In this document: positions 52,714 to 60,895 of the stretch, piece after piece
Position numbering within the stretch: position 1 is the stretch's first letter
Layout: every line of letters begins with the position of its first letter
Assembly: GCA_011525625.1 (NCBI GenBank)
Contig: WYAX01000011.1
Span: forward strand, 58,753 to 122,752
Direction of reading: 5' to 3'
Length of the DNA stretch: 64,000 bases
DNA from: Nitrospira defluvii
GTDB taxonomy: Bacteria > Nitrospirota > Nitrospiria > Nitrospirales > Nitrospiraceae
Made by a program: the position numbers and the translations under genes
The notes under the pieces: model-generated
What the model saw: the letters and a program-made list of their open reading frames with translations, nothing else
The model's database searches: none
Told to the model about the DNA's origin: nothing

Positions 52714-53910
52714 CTACCGCTTAGACAGCCACACCAGGGGATCGACCGGCTCCGCCCCTTCGCGCAGCTCGAAATAGAGCGTATTCTCACCCGTCATGCC
52801 CGTATCGCCTGTTTCACCGATCGCCTCTCCCGCCTCAATCTTGGCACCGACGGTCGTCAAGATTTTTGACGCATGGGCATACAGCGAAAACACCCCATTG
52901 GCATGATCAACAATTATAACCAGTCCGTAACCTTTCAACCAGTCCGCATAGACGACCTGGCCGGCCAGCACCGAGCGTATATTACTCCCTTCCGCAGCGC
53001 GAATCTCAATGCCTTTTCGCTGAATATAGGTATTAAACGTGGGGTGCTTCTGCCTGCCGAAGTAAGAGACCACCTGCCCGTCGGTCGGCCACAGCAGGGT
53101 TCCGCGCAACGCCCGCAGGCCTCCCCCGACGCTGGGCGGACGACTCGCCAGCGCGGCCCGGCGCCTGGACTCCAATTCTTTCAACAGACTATCGACTCTG
53201 GTGGCCGAACGCTCCAGTTCTTCCACGGCTCGATCATGCGATTCTTTTTCCTTCGTGATTTTCGCAAGATAGACCCGTTTCTGCCGCTTCAATCCCTTAA
53301 TCTGGGCCAGCTTCTCTTCGGTGCTGACCTTATAGACCAGCATACCCTGACGCGCCGCCTCCCGACTCCGTTCGACTTCGGCAATCCGTTCGGCATCTCG
53401 GCGGTAGGTTTCCATGATCTCATACTCTCGCTGCGTCACCGCCGAGAGGTAACGAAACCGCCGTTGGAAGTCTCCGGCCGAACTGGCCGCAAGGAGCGTC
53501 TTCAGATGCCAATACCGCCCCTCGACATACTGGACCCGCAACCGGGCGGCAATGGCGTCCTGCCGTTCATCGATACGCTCGGACAATCGGCTCAGCTGCA
53601 CGCTCATCTGCTCGATTTCGAGATCCTTTTTTTTGAGTTTTTTGACGATATCCTGATGTTCCTGCCGGTACCGGACCAACCGTTCATCCAGCGACTGCAA
53701 CCCTTGTAGCACCGACTCGCGTTTCTTCTCCGCCTCGTCTGCCTTCTTGCGTTTCTCGACAATCGTACCCCGCAACTTTTCGAGGGTTTTCTTTTCCCGT
53801 TCGATCTTGTCTGCGTAGGAATCCTTACGCTCGGCGGCCTGCGACGAGGGCAGCGCGATCAGGACAGACTGGAGCATCAGCAAGGCACAGCCCCATCGAC
53901 TCCACCTCAT
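52714..53910 (-). CDS. EnvC-like murein hydrolase activator
   Basis: Periplasmic protein of about 398 residues: signal peptide (CALLMLQSVLIALPSSQAAE), a coiled coil of some 220 residues, and a C-terminal LytM domain. The zinc-ligand positions are degenerate (KGIEI where HxGxD is usual, LYFEL for LHFEL). It therefore should not hydrolyse peptidoglycan but activate amidases, like EnvC. The ATG at 53910 overlaps the ftsX stop (ATGA), an arrangement that matches the FtsEX-EnvC system controlling cell separation. Upstream in-frame extensions are not credible. Confidence 0.88.
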   Translation of the reverse strand: MRWSRWGCALLMLQSVLIALPSSQAAERKDSYADKIEREKKTLEKLRGTIVEKRKKADEAEKKRESVLQGLQSLDERLVRYRQEHQDIVKKLKKKDLEIEQMSVQLSRLSERIDERQDAIAARLRVQYVEGRYWHLKTLLAASSAGDFQRRFRYLSAVTQREYEIMETYRRDAERIAEVERSREAARQGMLVYKVSTEEKLAQIKGLKRQKRVYLAKITKEKESHDRAVEELERSATRVDSLLKELESRRRAALASRPPSVGGGLRALRGTLLWPTDGQVVSYFGRQKHPTFNTYIQRKGIEIRAAEGSNIRSVLAGQVVYADWLKGYGLVIIVDHANGVFSLYAHASKILTTVGAKIEAGEAIGETGDTGMTGENTLYFELREGAEPVDPLVWLSKR

Positions 53911-54812
53911 GCCCGCCCCTCTCCGACATGCAACAGCGAGAGGAAACTCCCGGCGCACCCCAGAAACAGTCCGACACATATGAGCACAGCACACATCTCG
54001 AACGAAAAGAAGGTCAGCAACGTGTCGACTCCCAGAAAGCGGGTCGCGGAATGGATCTCGTGACGAAACAGCTCGAACCCCGCTTTGAGAATCACCAAGG
54101 ACAGAGCACTGCCGCAGAGACCGAGCGCGGCACCTTCAAGGAGATAGGGCACACGAATGAACGTGCTACTCGCGCCGATCAGGCCGAGAATTTCAATCTC
54201 CTCACGACGCGAATAAAGCGCCAGTCTGATGGTATTCGCGATGATCGTGACCGACGCGGCCGACAAGATCACACCCACAATAATCGCGGCGACCTCGATA
54301 TACCGAACAATCCCGGCTAAGGCCTCGACCCATTCCTGATTATATTGAACTTGGCCGACTCCGGGGATCAACTGCGTGCGAGTGGCCCAGCGCCGCATGG
54401 CCTCCGCCGAACGCGAATCCGCAGCCAGAGTCACCACAAACGACGCAGGCAACGGATTTTGTCCAAGCCCTTGAAGTAACCGTGACTCCGACGGAAACTG
54501 AGCCTGAAAATCAGCCAGTGCCCGCTCTTTGGACACATAGCTGAGGGATCGAACCGCTCGATCGGCGCGTAATTGCACCTCGATCTCGCCTCGTGCAGAA
54601 TCGGGGAGATCGTCCTGCACATACACCATGACCTGAATATCCTGCTCCAGCGAGGCAGCCATAGCTTTCAGGTTGACGTAGAGCAGCAAAAATACACCGA
54701 CGCAGGCAAAGGTAAACGCGGTCGTCGCCACAGCGACAATCGTGGTCGTTCGATTCGTCAAGACGTTGGCGACCGCTTCCCGCAACAGGTAGAGCAGACG
54801 CCTCACGAGCAC
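53907..54812 (-). CDS. ftsX: Cell division protein FtsX
   Basis: FtsX is the membrane subunit of the FtsEX ABC complex that transmits ATP hydrolysis to EnvC. The 301-residue protein has a first span (IVAVATTAFTFACVGVFLLLYV), a periplasmic domain of about 120 residues, and three C-terminal spans (AAIIVGVILSAASVTII, LLEGAALGLCGSALSLVI, FEMCAVLICVGLFLG). The GTG at 54812 overlaps ftsE by ten bases; a second GTG at 54806 makes a GTGA junction and may be the real start. No sign of damage. Confidence 0.9.
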   Translation of the reverse strand: MLVRRLLYLLREAVANVLTNRTTTIVAVATTAFTFACVGVFLLLYVNLKAMAASLEQDIQVMVYVQDDLPDSARGEIEVQLRADRAVRSLSYVSKERALADFQAQFPSESRLLQGLGQNPLPASFVVTLAADSRSAEAMRRWATRTQLIPGVGQVQYNQEWVEALAGIVRYIEVAAIIVGVILSAASVTIIANTIRLALYSRREEIEILGLIGASSTFIRVPYLLEGAALGLCGSALSLVILKAGFELFRHEIHSATRFLGVDTLLTFFSFEMCAVLICVGLFLGCAGSFLSLLHVGEGRA

Positions 54813-55471
54813 ACCTGTTCCCGGGATACGACCTTGCCATGGTCCAGCGTGATGACCCGTCGATTGACCTGTGCCAAGACATTGGGATCATGCGTGGCCA
54901 CAATGATCGTCGTGCCTCTGGCATTGATGGCCTTGAATAGCTCGATAATTTCGCTGGTCAAATCCGGGTCCAGATTCCCGGTCGGTTCATCCGCCAACAA
55001 CATGATCGGCCCGTTGACGATGGCGCGTGCGATACACACACGCTGCTGCTCCCCGGTAGAAAGGCCGGAAGGGAAGAGATCTTTCTTATGGTCCAGGCCG
55101 ACGGAGCGTAACGCCTCGGCCACCTTGCGCCGGATATCCGGAGTGGACGCGCCCTGTACCAGTAAGGGGAGCGACACGTTGTCAAACACGGTCTTCTTCG
55201 GCAGGAGTCGGAAGTCTTGCAACACAATGCCGACTTTTCGGCGAAGCACCGGAATTTCCCAGGCACGCAACTTGGAGAGACTGCGCCCCTGAATCAGTAT
55301 CTGCCCCTCCTCAGGACGCTCCGCCCCGATCAACAACTTCAGCAAGGTCGATTTTCCGGCGCCGCTCGGGCCCATCAACAGGACGAACTCGCCCTTCTCA
55401 ATTTCGAGCGTGACATCGGAGAGCGCAGGACGACGATCGTAATATTTTGAGACATGAAAGAGTTGAATCAT
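54803..55471 (-). CDS. ftsE: Cell division ATP-binding protein FtsE
   Basis: ATPase subunit of FtsEX, 222 residues. It has Walker A GPSGAGKST, Q-loop VLQDFRLLP, signature LSTGEQQRV, Walker B IMLLADEPTGNLD and the H-loop VATHDPN. It acts at the septal inner membrane to power hydrolase activation. It heads the ftsE-ftsX-envC group, and ctpA follows. The upstream 101-base gap to yraN contains no obvious promoter. Confidence 0.94.
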   Translation of the reverse strand: MIQLFHVSKYYDRRPALSDVTLEIEKGEFVLLMGPSGAGKSTLLKLLIGAERPEEGQILIQGRSLSKLRAWEIPVLRRKVGIVLQDFRLLPKKTVFDNVSLPLLVQGASTPDIRRKVAEALRSVGLDHKKDLFPSGLSTGEQQRVCIARAIVNGPIMLLADEPTGNLDPDLTSEIIELFKAINARGTTIIVATHDPNVLAQVNRRVITLDHGKVVSREQVCS

Positions 55472-55572
55472 GAATCGCGCCGCTGGCAGCGAACGGAGCG
55501 CCCGGCGTCACCGGCCGCTCCCCGCCTCACAGAACAAGCCACAGATGCGTCGTGGGGACGCCTTCCTCGCTC

Positions 55573-55959
55573 CTACCATCGCAGATCATCCCCGTCGACG
55601 TCGAATGCATTCGCAATATGTTGCACGGCTGCGCCTCGAACGGCATCATCCTGGATCAGCACGACATCAAAGCGGCACGGTCGATCTTCGATCCGATGTT
55701 GGGCCAGATACTGTGCCGCCAACCGGATCAACTTTGCGCGTTTCCGTGCATCGACCGCCTCAATGGCGCCGCCGAACGCCCCGGTCCGCCGCCGCTTTAC
55801 TTCAACGAACACGAGCACCCCCTGGTCATCCGCAACCAGATCGAGCTCGCCCAACGCAGAGCGCACCTTCCGACCGAGGATTCGAAAGCCTCGGCTACGC
55901 AACAAGGCTTCGGCCTGCCCCTCGCCTTCATCTCCCACCAGTCGGCGACGGTCACCCAT
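55573..55959 (-). CDS. YraN family protein (UPF0102)
   Basis: 128-residue member of the YraN/UPF0102 family, which has a PD-(D/E)XK nuclease-like fold. The nuclease-like residues appear as GELDLVADDQGVLVFVEVK, preceded by AEALLRSRGF. The family is widely linked to rnhB, as here, 14 bases downstream of it. A role in DNA metabolism is inferred from the fold; biochemical function is not established. Confidence 0.9.
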   Translation of the reverse strand: MGDRRRLVGDEGEGQAEALLRSRGFRILGRKVRSALGELDLVADDQGVLVFVEVKRRRTGAFGGAIEAVDARKRAKLIRLAAQYLAQHRIEDRPCRFDVVLIQDDAVRGAAVQHIANAFDVDGDDLRW

Positions 55960-55973
55960 CGGTCACGTCCCCT

Positions 55974-56648
55974 TCACACCGAGGCCAACGGCGGCCGGAC
56001 GTCTACTCCGTCGCATGCAATACACTCGCGCACCGGAGCAAAACTGCGCCGATGGATGGGACAAGGACCATGCGCCCGGAGGCGGTGGAGATGTTCCGGA
56101 GTCCCGTACCCTTTATGCTCGGCAAAATTGTAGTGGGGATACCAGCGGTGATATTCGACCATCAGCCGGTCTCGCGTCACCTTCGCAACAATGGATGCCG
56201 CCGCAATCGAACAGGAGAGTCCGTCGCCCTTGATGATCGAGCGTTGGGGGATGGAAATTCCGGAGAGCGTCACGGCATCGAGCAGCACAAAGTCCGGTCT
56301 GACCGGAAGTGCGTCCAACGCTCGACGCATCGCCAGACGGGATGCCTCAAGAATGTTCAGCCGGTCGATCTCCGCCTCCGTTGCAGCCCCGATCCCGATA
56401 CCGGTCGCCCGACCCACAATCTCGCGAAAGAGTCGGTTGCGTTCGGATTCTGAAATCTGTTTGGAATCGTTCAGCCCAGGCAGGCGACAGCGACGCGGCA
56501 ATAGTACAGCGGCTGCGACAACGGGACCGGCGAGAGGGCCACGTCCGGCTTCATCCAGGCCGGCGATAAAGCGATACCCGCGCGACCGAGCCTCCCCCTC
56601 GAACTCCTCGGAAGGGCCGCCAGTCGCCGGGTTCAGCCTATCAGCCAC
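55974..56648 (-). CDS. rnhB: Ribonuclease HII
   Basis: RnhB removes ribonucleotides and RNA-DNA hybrids. The 224-residue protein begins with IAGLDEAGRGPLAGPVVAA, which carries the first catalytic Asp-Glu pair. It has GLNDSKQIS, FVLLDAVTL with the second Asp, and SIVAKVTRDRLM. It starts at a GTG. The gene is in the conserved rplS-rnhB-yraN order. No irregularity seen. Confidence 0.95.
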   Translation of the reverse strand: MADRLNPATGGPSEEFEGEARSRGYRFIAGLDEAGRGPLAGPVVAAAVLLPRRCRLPGLNDSKQISESERNRLFREIVGRATGIGIGAATEAEIDRLNILEASRLAMRRALDALPVRPDFVLLDAVTLSGISIPQRSIIKGDGLSCSIAAASIVAKVTRDRLMVEYHRWYPHYNFAEHKGYGTPEHLHRLRAHGPCPIHRRSFAPVRECIACDGVDVRPPLASV

Positions 56649-56686
56649 ACGTGCGCCTCTGTCCAGATCGCATGTGGTGAGCTGGA

Positions 56687-57097
56687 CTACGCCTTTGCGG
56701 CCGCGGCGGCTGCCGCTTCCTGCTTGGCAGCGGCCTGCGCCTTGCCTTCGACCTTAAACTCGCGGTCTTCCACCTTGGCAAACTTGCCTTTTTTGGTGCG
56801 CAGATAATACAGCTTGGCGCGGCGAACACGCCCCTGACGCACCACGTCGACCTTCGCCACGTTGGGCGAATGGATCGGAAACGTCCGCTCCACGCCGACG
56901 TTATACGACAGCTTACGCACCGTGAAGGTCTCGCTGTTCAGCGTCCCTTTGCGGGCAATCACGGTGCCTTCATAGACCTGGATGCGCTCTTTTTCACCTT
57001 CAACGACTTTCACATGAACGCGAACGGTATCCCCGATCTCGAACTTGGGTGCCGTTTTCTTGGTTAAGGATCGTTGGATCCGCTCTAGCCGATTCAT
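56687..57097 (-). CDS. rplS: 50S ribosomal protein L19 (Ala-rich tail)
   Basis: Ribosomal protein L19, which helps form the interface between subunits. The first 115 residues are canonical ([45 protein letters not shown]). About 20 further residues form an Ala-rich, Lys/Gln/Glu-containing tail ([12 protein letters not shown]). The ribosome site GAGGAGGAG is strong. It lies in the rpsP-rimM-trmD-rplS operon, an order conserved across bacteria. Confidence 0.95.
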   Translation of the reverse strand: MNRLERIQRSLTKKTAPKFEIGDTVRVHVKVVEGEKERIQVYEGTVIARKGTLNSETFTVRKLSYNVGVERTFPIHSPNVAKVDVVRQGRVRRAKLYYLRTKKGKFAKVEDREFKVEGKAQAAAKQEAAAAAAAKA

Positions 57098-57113
57098 AGT
57101 CTCTCTCCTCCTC

Positions 57114-57887
57114 TCAACGAACAGGTACCTGTACCAGACTCTCTTGCATCACTTCGTTCAATAACCGTCGATCTTCCGTTCCCAGCTCACGATCCCGCAA
57201 CAGATCCGGCCGCTTGAGATACGTATTCCGCAACGCTTCCTTCCGGCGCCACACTCGAATCGCCTCGTGGTGCCCCGAAACCAACACCTCAGGAACCGCC
57301 ATGCCTCGTACCTCTGCCGGTCTGGTGAAGTGCGGATACTCCAACAGCCCCTCGGTAAAGGACTCTTCGGCCGCCGACGCCGCATCACCGAGGACGCCGG
57401 GGACCAAGCGGGCGGCGGCATCTATCATCACCAATGCCGGCAACTCTCCGCCGGTTAACACATAATCGCCGACAGAAATCTCCTCGGGATGCAGCGCCAA
57501 CCGAACACGCTCGTCCATCCCTTCATAATGCCCGCACACAAACACGACGACACGTTCGTCCTGTGCCAGAGAGTGCGCCAATTCCTGCGTGAACGGACGC
57601 CCTTGCGGGGACGGCACAATCACTCGCAGAGTCGTTCCCGGATGAGAGGTCTGATACCGCGCGCGTAACGCATCAACAGCCCGCAACACCGGTTCAGCCT
57701 TCATGACCATCCCGGCCCCGCCGCCGTACGGCACGTCGTCGGCCGTCTTATGCCGGTCAAAGGTATGGTCACGCAAATTCTCGACCGCAACCTCCAACAA
57801 GCCCTTCTCCTGGGCACGTTTGAGAATACTCTGGCCGAGCACCGGAGCCACCATATCCGGGAACAATGTCACCACGGCACAGCGCAT
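57114..57887 (-). CDS. trmD: tRNA (guanine-N1)-methyltransferase
   Basis: TrmD methylates G37 of tRNAs next to the anticodon to prevent frameshifting. The protein of about 257 residues is a SPOUT enzyme with a trefoil knot. Motifs are [35 protein letters not shown] and [16 protein letters not shown]. The ATG at 57887 is one base after the rimM stop and has GGAG upstream. A longer start at 57902 would overlap rimM. It sits between rimM and rplS as usual. Confidence 0.95.
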   Translation of the reverse strand: MRCAVVTLFPDMVAPVLGQSILKRAQEKGLLEVAVENLRDHTFDRHKTADDVPYGGGAGMVMKAEPVLRAVDALRARYQTSHPGTTLRVIVPSPQGRPFTQELAHSLAQDERVVVFVCGHYEGMDERVRLALHPEEISVGDYVLTGGELPALVMIDAAARLVPGVLGDAASAAEESFTEGLLEYPHFTRPAEVRGMAVPEVLVSGHHEAIRVWRRKEALRNTYLKRPDLLRDRELGTEDRRLLNEVMQESLVQVPVR

Positions 57888-57888
57888 C

Positions 57889-58422
57889 TTAGAGGTCTCC
57901 AAACCCCTCAGGCAATCGAACCGTCATTACGCGTCCCGCGACATCCACCGAGACCACAAGCTGTTTCGCAGCAGGAATGAGGAGCTCCTTTCCATCCTGG
58001 CGGACCAGAAACGCTTGGTTCTCAGCGAAGGCCAACACCTCCTCCAGCCGCCCCAACACCGTCCCAGCCTCATCCTGCACGACCATCCCGATCAAATCAC
58101 ATTGATAGTAGTGATCGGTCGGCAACGCCGGCGAGTCCCCACGCGGAACCTGCACGAGTCCACCGCGAAACTCGGCGACCTGCTCCGGGGTCGTGAAGGC
58201 ATCGAATCCGACAATCAGCGTGGGTCCACCGGACCGCACATGGGTCACGCGGGTGACAAGGCTCTTGCCGCTCGGCGCCAGAAGGGTCACCTCATCAAGG
58301 TGATCGAACCGACCCGGCACGTCGCTGAGCGATCGCACCCGTGCTTCGCCTCGTACACCGAACGAGCGCTCAATCCGGCCGATGGTCACAAGCTCTGCCT
58401 GATCGAGCGTCGCCATGTGCAC
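57889..58422 (-). CDS. rimM: Ribosome maturation factor RimM
   Basis: RimM assists 30S head assembly. The 177-residue protein has the N-terminal beta-barrel domain (VTIGRIERSFGVRGEARVRSL) and a C-terminal PRC-barrel (YYQCDLIGMVVQDEAG, LIPAAKQLVVSVDV). It lies three bases after rpsP and one base ahead of trmD, so translation is tightly linked. Confidence 0.93.
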   Translation of the reverse strand: MHMATLDQAELVTIGRIERSFGVRGEARVRSLSDVPGRFDHLDEVTLLAPSGKSLVTRVTHVRSGGPTLIVGFDAFTTPEQVAEFRGGLVQVPRGDSPALPTDHYYQCDLIGMVVQDEAGTVLGRLEEVLAFAENQAFLVRQDGKELLIPAAKQLVVSVDVAGRVMTVRLPEGFGDL

Positions 58423-58425
58423 CGG

Positions 58426-58734
58426 CTACTTCTTACGCGCGTCGCCTTGCTCCGGCTTCGCAGCTTTTGCGCTCTTCTCGGTCTCGAACTCTTTCCACAC
58501 ACCGTGCCGCTTGAGCAGCGTCCGCACCGTGGTGGTGGGCTGCGCACCATGCCGCAGCCACGAGAGCACTCGCTCCGACTTCAATTCCGGCACCGCCGGA
58601 TTCTTGAGCGGGTCAAAAATACCGAGAATTTCCAAGAACCGGCCGTCGCGAGGCTTCCGCGAATCCGCCGCGATCACCCGATACATCGGACGCTTGTGTC
58701 GCCCCGTCCGCGCCAATCGTAAATGAACTGCCAC
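58426..58734 (-). CDS. rpsP: 30S ribosomal protein S16
   Basis: Ribosomal protein S16 of 102 residues, with AVHLRLARTGRHKRPMYRVIAADSRKPRDG at the start (read across two motifs: LRLARTGRHKRP and RVIAADSRKPRDG) and LKSERVLSWLRHGAQP. Translation begins at GTG with AGGAGG five bases upstream. It heads the rimM-trmD-rplS group, with ffh upstream after a 102-base gap. Confidence 0.94.
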   Translation of the reverse strand: MAVHLRLARTGRHKRPMYRVIAADSRKPRDGRFLEILGIFDPLKNPAVPELKSERVLSWLRHGAQPTTTVRTLLKRHGVWKEFETEKSAKAAKPEQGDARKK

Positions 58735-58836
58735 TCGAACCTCCTCAGAATAATGAGCGCTCAGCCATCGGCCATATCCGCTCGGTTTGAACTCTCTTCA
58801 CCATTCACACGTCATTGTGTTCGGACATTCGCCCGA

Positions 58837-60210
58837 CTACATTCCGCGAAGCATTTGGGCCAGCTGTCTCCGGCCTCCGGCGCCGCCCGACATGACCTTC
58901 GCGATTTTTCGAGCCTGTAAAAACTGCTTGATCAAGCGATTCACTTCCTGCACGCTCGTCCCGCTTCCGCGGGCGATGCGCTTCTTCCGGCTGCCGTTGA
59001 TCAGCGTATGGTCGCGTCGTTCACGCGCGGTCATGGAATCGATCATGGCCGCCACTCGCTTCATTTCCTTTTCAGGCAAGCCGCTATTCGCCAGATCTTT
59101 CAGCTTCTGACCACCGGGTAGCATGCCCAAAATCTGCTCAAACGACCCTAACCGATTCATCTGCCCCAGTTGCGACCGGAAATCCTCCAACGTGAAAGTG
59201 CTGCTGATCAGCTTCTTTTGCGCCGCTTCGGCTTCTTCCCGCGAAAACGTCTCCTGGGCCTTCTCGATTAACGAGAGGACATCGCCCATGCCCAGAATCC
59301 GTGATGCCATCCGATCGGGATGAAACGGCTCCAGCGCATCGAGCTTTTCACCCATTCCAAGGAATTTGATCGGCTGTCCGGTCACGGCCCGAATAGAGAG
59401 AACCGCCCCTCCTCTTGCATCGCCTTCGACCTTCGTTAAGATGACACCGGTCAAACCCACCTGTTGATTGAACTGGCCGGCCATATTGACCGCGTCCTGA
59501 CCGGTCATAGCGTCGGCGACCAACAGAACTTCGTGGGGATTGACCGCCTGCTTGACGGCCACAAGCTCGGCCATCAACTCATCGTCGACATGCAACCGAC
59601 CGCCGGTATCGAGCACGACGAGGTCATAGCCCTGCTCCTGGGCACGCTCGACTCCGCGCTGACAAATCCGCACCACGTCGGCGCGCGACGCATCGACCTG
59701 ATCAAACCGATGAACATCGATACCAAGGTCGTGTCCGAGGCTCGCCAACTGATCGCCTGCGGCAGGGCGACGCGGGTCGGCCGCCACAAGCAACACCCGC
59801 TTTCCTTGACTCTTGAATAAGCGGGCCAGCTTTCCGGAGGTGGTCGTTTTCCCGGCGCCCTGCAATCCCACCATCATTAAAACGGTAGGCGGCCTGGAGG
59901 CGAGACTGATGCCGGAGCGCTCTCCACCCATCATCCCGCGAAGTTCGTCCCAGACCACCTTGACGACTTGATGACCGGGGGTCAGGCTTTTCAGAACTTC
60001 CTGGCCGACCGCCTTTTCGCGAACACGCTCCAGGAAGTCCCTGACGACTTTGAAGTTGACGTCTGCCTCGAGTAAGGCAAGACGCACTTCCTTCAGCGCC
60101 TCGGCAATATTGTCCTCTGTCAGGACACCCTGCCCTCGAAGCTTCTTCAGAATCCGTTCAAATTTTTCGCTCAGCGCGTCAAGCACCGGTGCACCAAAGA
60201 AAAAGGCCAT
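58837..60210 (-). CDS. ffh: Signal recognition particle protein Ffh
   Basis: Ffh is the GTPase of the signal recognition particle that targets membrane proteins co-translationally. The 457-residue protein has the N domain (LSEKFERILKKLRG) and the G domain with P-loop GLQGAGKTTTSGKL, LLVAADPRRPAA, DTGGRL and TKVEGDARGG. The C-terminal Met-containing M domain includes MLPGG and RIARGSGTS. The ATG at 60210 is used; an internal GTG (LDALSEKF follows) could be the actual start. A promoter is predicted just upstream. Confidence 0.94.
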   Translation of the reverse strand: MAFFFGAPVLDALSEKFERILKKLRGQGVLTEDNIAEALKEVRLALLEADVNFKVVRDFLERVREKAVGQEVLKSLTPGHQVVKVVWDELRGMMGGERSGISLASRPPTVLMMVGLQGAGKTTTSGKLARLFKSQGKRVLLVAADPRRPAAGDQLASLGHDLGIDVHRFDQVDASRADVVRICQRGVERAQEQGYDLVVLDTGGRLHVDDELMAELVAVKQAVNPHEVLLVADAMTGQDAVNMAGQFNQQVGLTGVILTKVEGDARGGAVLSIRAVTGQPIKFLGMGEKLDALEPFHPDRMASRILGMGDVLSLIEKAQETFSREEAEAAQKKLISSTFTLEDFRSQLGQMNRLGSFEQILGMLPGGQKLKDLANSGLPEKEMKRVAAMIDSMTARERRDHTLINGSRKKRIARGSGTSVQEVNRLIKQFLQARKIAKVMSGGAGGRRQLAQMLRGM

Positions 60211-60276
60211 CGAAGCCGGGGTCGAGCCAGAGCTCCGATCGCCTCGAAAAACATCACAAAAAATAGCATCGGGCAG

Positions 60277-60304
60277 TCTATAGAATGGGGGAAGGTGAAG
60301 TCAA
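60277..60304 (-). promoter_or_regulatory. Predicted promoter of ffh
   Basis: On the minus strand TTGACT, a 16-base spacer and TATAGA, with the start near 60270 and a leader of about 60 bases to the ffh ATG. Confidence 0.6.
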
Positions 60305-60382
60305 GACATTCGCGCATCCGATACCGCACCAACTCCTACCAGTGCGCCCCGCTTCCGTCGCAATCCTTGCCCGCGCCTCTCG

Positions 60383-60557
60383 CTCAAGTCGGCACACAGC
60401 CAGGCCCACTCCGAATTCATGAGCAGAGGAGCAACGTAGCGTCCCCCTCATCGGCACGAGCGACACGAGGCACCCACACATCGCCTTCCCGCATCGCCTG
60501 GCATGCATTTTGTTGACATCAATTTAGGCTTCCGATATGGTGCCTCAAGTCGGCACA
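60383..60557 (+). repeat. 14-base direct repeat pair
   Basis: CTCAAGTCGGCACA occurs at 60383-60396 and again at 60544-60557, 161 bases apart. The second copy overlaps the expected transcription start of the DUF4321 gene. Confidence 0.6.
60513..60541 (+). promoter_or_regulatory. Predicted promoter of the DUF4321 gene
   Basis: TTGACA, a 17-base spacer and TATGGT, with the start near 60548 and a leader of about 45 bases that contains the ribosome site GGGGGAG. Confidence 0.65.
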
Positions 60558-60592
60558 GACGGCCGGCTGAGTGTGAACGGGGGAGAGATCGG

Positions 60593-60853
60593 ATGAGAAA
60601 ATCGATCGGCGTGCTGCTGATCTTTATCCTGATCGGCGGAATGCTGGGCGGGATTTTCGGCGAGATTCTACGCGTGATGGCCCCGAACGGCGCGATTCAA
60701 AACATCTTTGCCAGCAATTTCTCCCCTGGGATCAATCCACCACTCACCATTGATCTGGTGCTACTCAAGCTCACGTTCGGCTTCAGCATCAAGGTTAGTC
60801 TGCTCAGTGTCCTCGGCATGTTTCTCGGCGCTTACCTCTATAAACAGATGTGA
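60593..60853 (+). CDS. DUF4321 small membrane protein
   Basis: 86-residue protein with two hydrophobic helices: an N-terminal one (IGVLLIFILIGGMLGGIFGEIL) and a C-terminal one (VSLLSVLGMFLGAYLY). A Pro/Asn-rich loop lies between (SPGINPPLTIDL). It matches the DUF4321 pattern found in Nitrospirota, Deltaproteobacteria and Firmicutes; no function is known. The ATG at 60593 has GGGGGAG eight bases upstream, and a good promoter precedes it. An extension to 60503 has no ribosome site. Confidence 0.85.
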   Translation: MRKSIGVLLIFILIGGMLGGIFGEILRVMAPNGAIQNIFASNFSPGINPPLTIDLVLLKLTFGFSIKVSLLSVLGMFLGAYLYKQM

Positions 60854-60895
60854 CGGGCTGGCTTCCGGCTTCCAACTCCCTCGAAGAGGCACCGC

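Larger units (their letters stand above)
60211..60592. other. Divergent ffh/DUF4321 intergenic region
   Basis: About 380 bases without a gene. It contains a minus-strand promoter for ffh at its left side and a plus-strand promoter for the DUF4321 gene at its right side. A 14-base direct repeat (60383-60396 and 60544-60557) is also present. I looked for an SRP RNA because of the neighbouring ffh and saw no characteristic tetraloop helix. Confidence 0.65.

Noticed and set aside
60305..60512. Possible SRP RNA gene next to ffh
   Set aside because: No conserved GGAA-tetraloop helix pattern could be found by eye.
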